Positions 6,128 through 11,800 of a stretch of DNA of 15,311 nucleotides are shown here, piece by piece. Made by a program: the position numbers and the translations under genes. This stretch comes from Gonium pectorale (Eukaryota > Chlorophyta > Chlorophyceae > Chlamydomonadales > Volvocaceae), in contig LSYV01000025.1 of assembly GCA_001584585.1 (NCBI GenBank), positions 1,610,851 to 1,626,161 on the forward strand, written 5' to 3'. The notes under the pieces are model-generated. The model was given only the letters and a program-made list of their open reading frames with translations. It did not search any database and had not been told where the DNA came from. How positions within the stretch are numbered: position 1 is the first letter of the stretch; every line of letters starts with the position of its first letter.

Positions 6128-8463
6128 GCGTATGTCCGACGGTATGTGCGGCGTCGTACGGCACGGGGTACAGGACGCCGCCCGCGCATATTCCGCGAGG
6201 CGGCGCGAGAAAGCCAGGCCCGGCCTCGGGAGCAGGGCATACGGAAACAGGGCCCCGGCTCGCGTGCGTGCCGCGGGGTCCCGTCCCGCCGCGCTCCGTC
6301 CCGCCGTTCAGCTTCCTCCGCTGCGCACCGTTTCCTCCCCCCGCGTAGCCGCATTGCCTGTTGAATTGCCCGTGTGCATTGTGGGTTGGTGTGCAAGACT
6401 CGATCGCTCGCCGCTGTACCACTGCCCTATCATGGACTCGATGACACCTTTATTGTGTTGCAGCGGTCTCCGGGTGTCCGGGAAGTGTTGTGCTCTAGTT
6501 GTGAAAGTCGGTTTGTTGTCACTCCTCAAACTTGTTGAGTCGTTTTTCTTGCTGCAAGTGGTGGGAGGGCTTGTGGACACGAGGCGCGTGCACAGCGCTG
6601 GCCGGACGTTTCGGTTGGTAGTTGGATGGGTTCATTCGTTGGCGGTTGGGGAAGGAACATAAGATACGGCTGCTGGGGTGCGTACGGCTGCTGTTGGCCT
6701 ACATTGTACAACAGGAGGCTACGGTCGACATGATTTTTTGTGACATGATCTTTGTGAGACAGAACCTCTCATTAATTTGCATTCCAACATTTCGTACCGT
6801 ACGGGTACTTGGACGACACACGAGACGCATGAACACCCTAGTGACTTGCACGAAGCAGCCTTCTTCTTTGCACCTTAAAAGTTCAGCCTCGGGCTTTCGA
6901 CCGCCGCCAATAACCAACCCACGGCACCCGCATCCCAGCTGCTGCCCCGCCCCCGACGCGACCGCCACTTCACCTCCCGACACAATGTGCCTACAATCAC
7001 ACCTGAATCAACTAGAACCACTAACCGACCGATCCGCAACGAGCCAACCGCCATCACCCCAGGTACAGCCGCCCATGGCTCGGGCGGGTTTCAAGAGGGT
7101 CAGGGTTAGGGTCAAATGGGACTCTAGGGCGGATGGGACGGGTGGCAGCACACATGCAGCATTCACCCGCACACCGCCGCCCCCACGCTCCCCGGAGCAC
7201 TCGTTGCATGGCATATACGGCGCCGTACGATGTACGGCGCACAGCACGCACGACACGCACACGGTCCTCCCTACGGGCCACGCCACTCGCACACGCGCAA
7301 CGGGCCAATCCAGCATTCGCCCGGCAACGTCGCATGATTGCGCGACCAACCGACCAGCTCAACCAACCAGACCAACCAACCAACCAACCTGCTAACCAGA
7401 CACGGCGGGCGATGGGGGGGAGGTGGCTAAAGTTTCCCGGCGCCGCCACCCCCACCCCCTTGCACCGCCCCCGCCCCCGGCAGAGGCAATGCACAGCCGC
7501 TCCGCTCCCCCCCCTCCTCCCCTGCACGGACGCGGGCGAGGGGGTGAGAGGCAGGGTCTGTTCAGGTCCCAAGGCACCACCCGTATTTCTTCCTGTTGAG
7601 GCGGCTGCGCCCCCGCGTCAGGTCAGATAAGGTCAGCGCTCCCGTCCCCGACCCGCACCACACCACACGTCAGGAGCCCCGTGCCGCCGTCCCGCGCTTT
7701 CCCCCTCGCCCGCGCACACGCACAGGCAGGGAGGGGGGGGTAGGGGCGGGCGCACACACACGCACAGGCCGGGGGGCCGCGGCCCCACAAGCCAGGTCCC
7801 GCTTCTCCGTCCCCACGTGGATGCGTCGCGTCACCAGTGTCGTACTCTACTGGCCGTCGCTCAGCTCACAGACGGACTGGGTACCGGAAACCTCCCGTCA
7901 CACACCAAACACACACGCAAACGCAAACGCTTGCTTGATTGACACTGCTTTCTCAGCGCACACACAAAACACAAGACGCAGTGCCGCCAAGCGGCCGAGC
8001 CACGCGGCTCAAGGATTCGCGCCCACCCCGCCGACAGCTCCACGGCCTGCGGGCCTCCCCACCGTTCACCTCGCTCGCCATTAACAGGTCCCGAACCGGC
8101 GCACCTGCCGCGAGCCTCTCCCCCCTCCCCCTCTCCCCCCTCTCTCGGTGACAGATGTGACATTGGCCGCACCACTCGAGTTCGCACTGTGCTGTCCGTC
8201 CGCCTCTCGGCTCCGCCACTCGCCTCCGCCGCTCGGCAATGGGTTGCACGATTGGACAATGCCCGCCCGTCGCACACTCGTCGTCGCTGCTCTCCTCGCA
8301 GCAGTCCCTGACAACGGGAGCCTGGAACTCCCAACCCGCCATGGCCGCCGAGTCGGCGCCGCAACACGCGCTGCCGCATGCCGTACCGGGCTTCCACACA
8401 CGAGTGCGTGTGTGTATGCTGCCGTATACGGTGCCGCACAATCAAGCGCGCCGCACCGGGGCC
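6128..8463. other. Convergent intergenic region between the two genes
   Basis: It must contain the 3' UTR of the plus-strand gene on its left and of the minus-strand translocase on its right. The middle (6360-6900) is the least GC-rich part. No chlorophycean TGTAA polyadenylation signal was spotted by eye in either expected orientation. It also holds GTACGG-rich palindromic patches (6125-6180, 6660-6700, 7217-7245), CCAA repeats (7366-7391) and CA-rich tracts (7890-7970). No protein gene or RNA gene could be supported; the open frames follow base composition only. Confidence 0.65.
7366..7391 (+). repeat. (CCAA)n short tandem repeat
   Basis: Four to five CCAA units occur here, with scattered ACCAAC words from 7345. 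It lies in the intergenic region. Confidence 0.75.
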
Positions 8464-8868
8464 TCACGCCGCCGCCGGCTGCGTCACGCGGATCACCTCC
8501 TCCGCCTCGACCGCCGGCGAGCCATTGCCGTTGGTGTGGCCGTTGGCATGACCGTTGGCATGACCGTTGACGGCAAGGCCGTTGCTGTGGCCGTTGCCGT
8601 TGACGTGCACGCCGTTGACATGGCCGTTAGCGTTGACGTGACCGTTGCCGTGTGAATGGCCGTTGGGCGCGTGAACGTTGGACGCGTGGCCGTTCAAGTG
8701 GCCGTTGGCGGCGGCGCCGTTGGCCGCCGACCCGTGGGCCGTCGCCGGTTGGCCGTTGCCTCCAGCCCCGGAGTGGTGCTCCTCGTCCAGGTCGTGGTGC
8801 TCCACCTCGTCGATGCTGCTCGTACCGATGCTGTCGTGCACGCTGCTGGCGTGGCCGTAGTTGTTGAC
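8464..8868 (-). CDS. NTT: Translocase exon 9, NGH-rich C-terminal tail
   Basis: After acceptor GTACAG this reads VNNYGHASSVHDSIGTSSID, an acidic-His stretch (EVEHHDLDEEHHSGAGG), then about nine NGH triplets spaced by small residues, then EAEEVIRVTQPAAA and TGA at 8464-8466. Phase 0 fits exon 8. It is hydrophilic and looks disordered. Assignment to this gene rests on phase, strand and distance, since tails of this family are not conserved. A separate small gene is the alternative. Confidence 0.6.
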   Translation of the reverse strand, partial: VNNYGHASSVHDSIGTSSIDEVEHHDLDEEHHSGAGGNGQPATAHGSAANGAAANGHLNGHASNVHAPNGHSHGNGHVNANGHVNGVHVNGNGHSNGLAVNGHANGHANGHTNGNGSPAVEAEEVIRVTQPAAA

Positions 8869-11800
8869 CTGTACGGCATGGACACATGCACGGCACGGAC
8901 TAGTCGGCACAACACAGAGGTGCGGGTGCTGCTACTTGGCGAGTCGCGGCGTCAAACAGGCCAACGGCCAACCGCGCCAACATCCGTTCAACCGCCCGAC
9001 GCCCCAACGGCCATAGTTCCTCAGGGTCCGAACACGACCAGCATGCCGCCTTTGCAATGTCCCCGTCCCCGTCCCCGTCCCCGTCCCCGTCCCCGTCCCC
9101 GTCCCCGTCCCCGTCCCCGTCCCCGTCCCCGTCCCCGTCCCCGTCCCCGTCCCCGTCCCCGTCCCCGTCCCCGTCCCCCCGTCCCCACCTTCGACAGCGT
9201 GGCCACAGCCCGCAGCCACCCCTGGCTGAACAGCAGGAACACCGCCACCATGGGCAGCAGCTGGCCCGCGATGGCGCCACCGCACGCCAGCAGCAGCGCC
9301 TGCTGCAGGATGCTGCCGCCGCTCTTGCCGGCCTGGGCAGCATGGGTGGTGGGGTGGGGTGGGGGGAGGGGCAGGGACGGAGGGTGTTGTGTTGGTGCAC
9401 GGAGCGTGTGGCGCTTGTTTGGGGGGCGGGGAGGGGGCGCGTGATAGGGTGTGCGGGCTTTTCGAGCTCGCAACGGGCTTACAGTTTGGGTTTGGGTTTG
9501 GTTGGGGCGCATGGGTACATCAGCCACCTCGCAACCTCCCAGCACCCCACTCCTCTTGCTGAACAGCCCCGTTCCCCGTTCCCAACTCCCTACCGCCCCC
9601 CCTCCCCCCCCTCCCCACCTTCCCCCCTCCCCCACTCCGCCCGCCTCACCTGGCTGCCCACCACGTCGATGGCCGCCTTGCCCTTGGTGCGCCCCTCCTC
9701 GTCCAGCGAGATGTAGACCATCTCCTCGGCCGGCTTGAACAGCGAGAACTTGGCGCTCTTGGAGAAAACGTACAGCAGCGCGCCGCCGTACACCAGGCCC
9801 TGCAGCAGCGCGCCGCCCAGGGCGGAGGCGGCCACGGCGGGGGCTGCAGGCGGGGGATTGGGGTGGAGGAGAGGAGGAGGGTAGGGTAAGGTTTGGGGTT
9901 GGTGGGGTATGGAGAAGGGGAGGCAGGGGAGGCAGGGGAGGCAGGGGAGGCAGGGGGGGCAGGGGAGGCAGGGAAGGCAGGGCGCTTGCGGGAAGGCCGT
10001 AAGCAGGGCACGAACAACGCGGCGTGCGTCTCGGCCCCCATGCGGCGTTCGTTGAGTCGAGACCCTCCCGCCCGCCTGCCCTGCCCTGGACGGTACCCTC
10101 CCCCCACACACACAACGCCGCACCCCACCGTAACCCGTGGCCGACCACCTCTCCCCCCGTTCGCCCCCGATACGTGACACGCGAAACGCCCCGCCCCACC
10201 CCCACCTCCCACCCCGCCTCACCCGGCGCCACCGCGAACTGGTAGGCCATGGCCCCCGCGAAGAACAGCCCTCCCCCGTACAGCAGGATCTGGGGGGTGG
10301 CGGCCGCCACGCCCGCCCAGCCCATGCGCTCAAATAGGGTGGGGCTGAGCACCATGAGCGCGCCTACGGGGTTGAGGGGGGAGGGGGTCATTCAGTCCGT
10401 GGCAAAAGCTGACTGATGACCGGGAGGGGATGGGAGGGGGAAAGGAGCGGGTGGGGGGAGTGCGTCAGGAGGGCGGGCTAGGCAAGGGAAGGGGCTTGGG
10501 GGGAGGAACAGGAGGAGGTAGTCTATGGGGAAAGGCAGGGCAGCGGAAGGAGCGTCGGCGGGTTACGTGCCGGATGGTGCCCAGCAAGGTGCCAACCCAC
10601 GGTGCCCCCCCCCACCCCCACACACACACACACACCTGGCATCGGCCCCCGCTTGTCACACACACAGCCCCGCATCCGGCCCCCATTCAGTCCCCCGCCC
10701 CGCCCCACCCCACCCCCGACATGCCCCTGGGCGCAGCGGCTACAGGCCTCCCATCCCCCAACATCCCAACTATCCAGACCCCAACCACCAACCACCACAA
10801 CCGTCTTTGAGCCGCCGTCTCTCCCCCCTCCTCTGTCCCCTCCCTCTCACACGTCACGATGCCCTGCCACGTGGCGGAGGGGGCCGCGGCAGGACGCGCC
10901 AACTCCCAACCACCCCAACCACCCTGACCGCCCTTCGCCTCCCCAACCGCCGCCCCGCCCTTCCCCCACAGTCCCTACCCGTCACGGACTGAGCACCTCC
11001 CCTACCCGCCCGGAGATGTACGCGCCCCAGGGCTTCTCTACTGAAAATGCCTTCCAACCCTCTCCGCCCCCCGAACTGAGCAACTCCCCCACGGACTGAG
11101 TACACCCTTCACGGATTGAGCCCCCCCCTCCTCTCCCCCCATCAGTCCCCCTCACCCGTCACGATGCCCTGCCACGTGGACACGTCGCCCAGGAAGGCCG
11201 TGAACTCGGCGGGCGTGGGGTACAGCTCCCGGATATGGCTCTTCCACGCAAACTCCATCAGGTTGGTGCACAGCCCCTGAGCCACCGACATTACTACCAG
11301 GCAGCGGATGGGCACCGAGGCCGCCAGCGTCCTGGTGGAGAGCGGGGCGGCAGGGGGGCGGGGGCGGAGAGCGGGGGGGGGGGTTAATCAGTATGTGAAC
11401 AGAATAGAGGAGGAGGCGGGAGGGGGGGGTGAGGGGGGCGGCAAGGGGAAGGGAGGGACGAGGGCCGGCAGGTGGGTGGGGCGGGGGGGATGCGGGAGTG
11501 TGGACATTAGCGGCAGTATAGGGCAGGAGGAGGAGGGGTAATGAAGAGGGGAGACGGAGGAGGGGGCTCGCTGGCGAGGCGCGCGGGGGCAGCGCCCTCG
11601 CGCCAAGACGCGGAGGTGGAGGACGGGGGGAGGGGCCCCAACCCGACCAACGCCAGTCCGCCCTCATCCACAACGCCCCCTCCCCTTCTCCGTCATTCAT
11701 TCCTGTTCCCCTTCAACTTCCCTTCTCCGCGAGTGGCGGGCGGGCCGACGGGCGAGAGGCACGCCCGTGCAGGCACCCGCCGGGAACCAACAGTGCTCCT

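Larger units (their letters stand above)
10364..11155 (-). other. Translocase intron 5
   Basis: This phase-1 intron has donor GTGAGG and acceptor CGTAG. It contains a CA-repeat (10618-10636), a 23-bp copy of the end of exon 5 (10852-10874), a plus-oriented copy of the short hairpin element (11022-11064) and several CACGGACTGA words. No extra exon was needed for frame continuity. Confidence 0.7.

Noticed and set aside
6392..6442. Possible tRNA on the minus strand (TGGTACAGCGG A-box-like, GGTGT/ACACC ends)
   Set aside because: No anticodon stem or T-arm with a B-box could be drawn; GACTCGAT is a direct repeat, not a cloverleaf stem.
7098..7112. Telomere-like CAGGGTTAGGGTC
   Set aside because: A single short occurrence without tandem repetition; chlorophycean telomeres usually use TTTTAGGG.
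9057..9180. A Ser-Pro or Asp-Gly repeat protein encoded by the CCCCGT array
   Set aside because: It is a satellite frame only. The Arg-Gly frame was kept as a finding solely because it continues exon 8 in frame.
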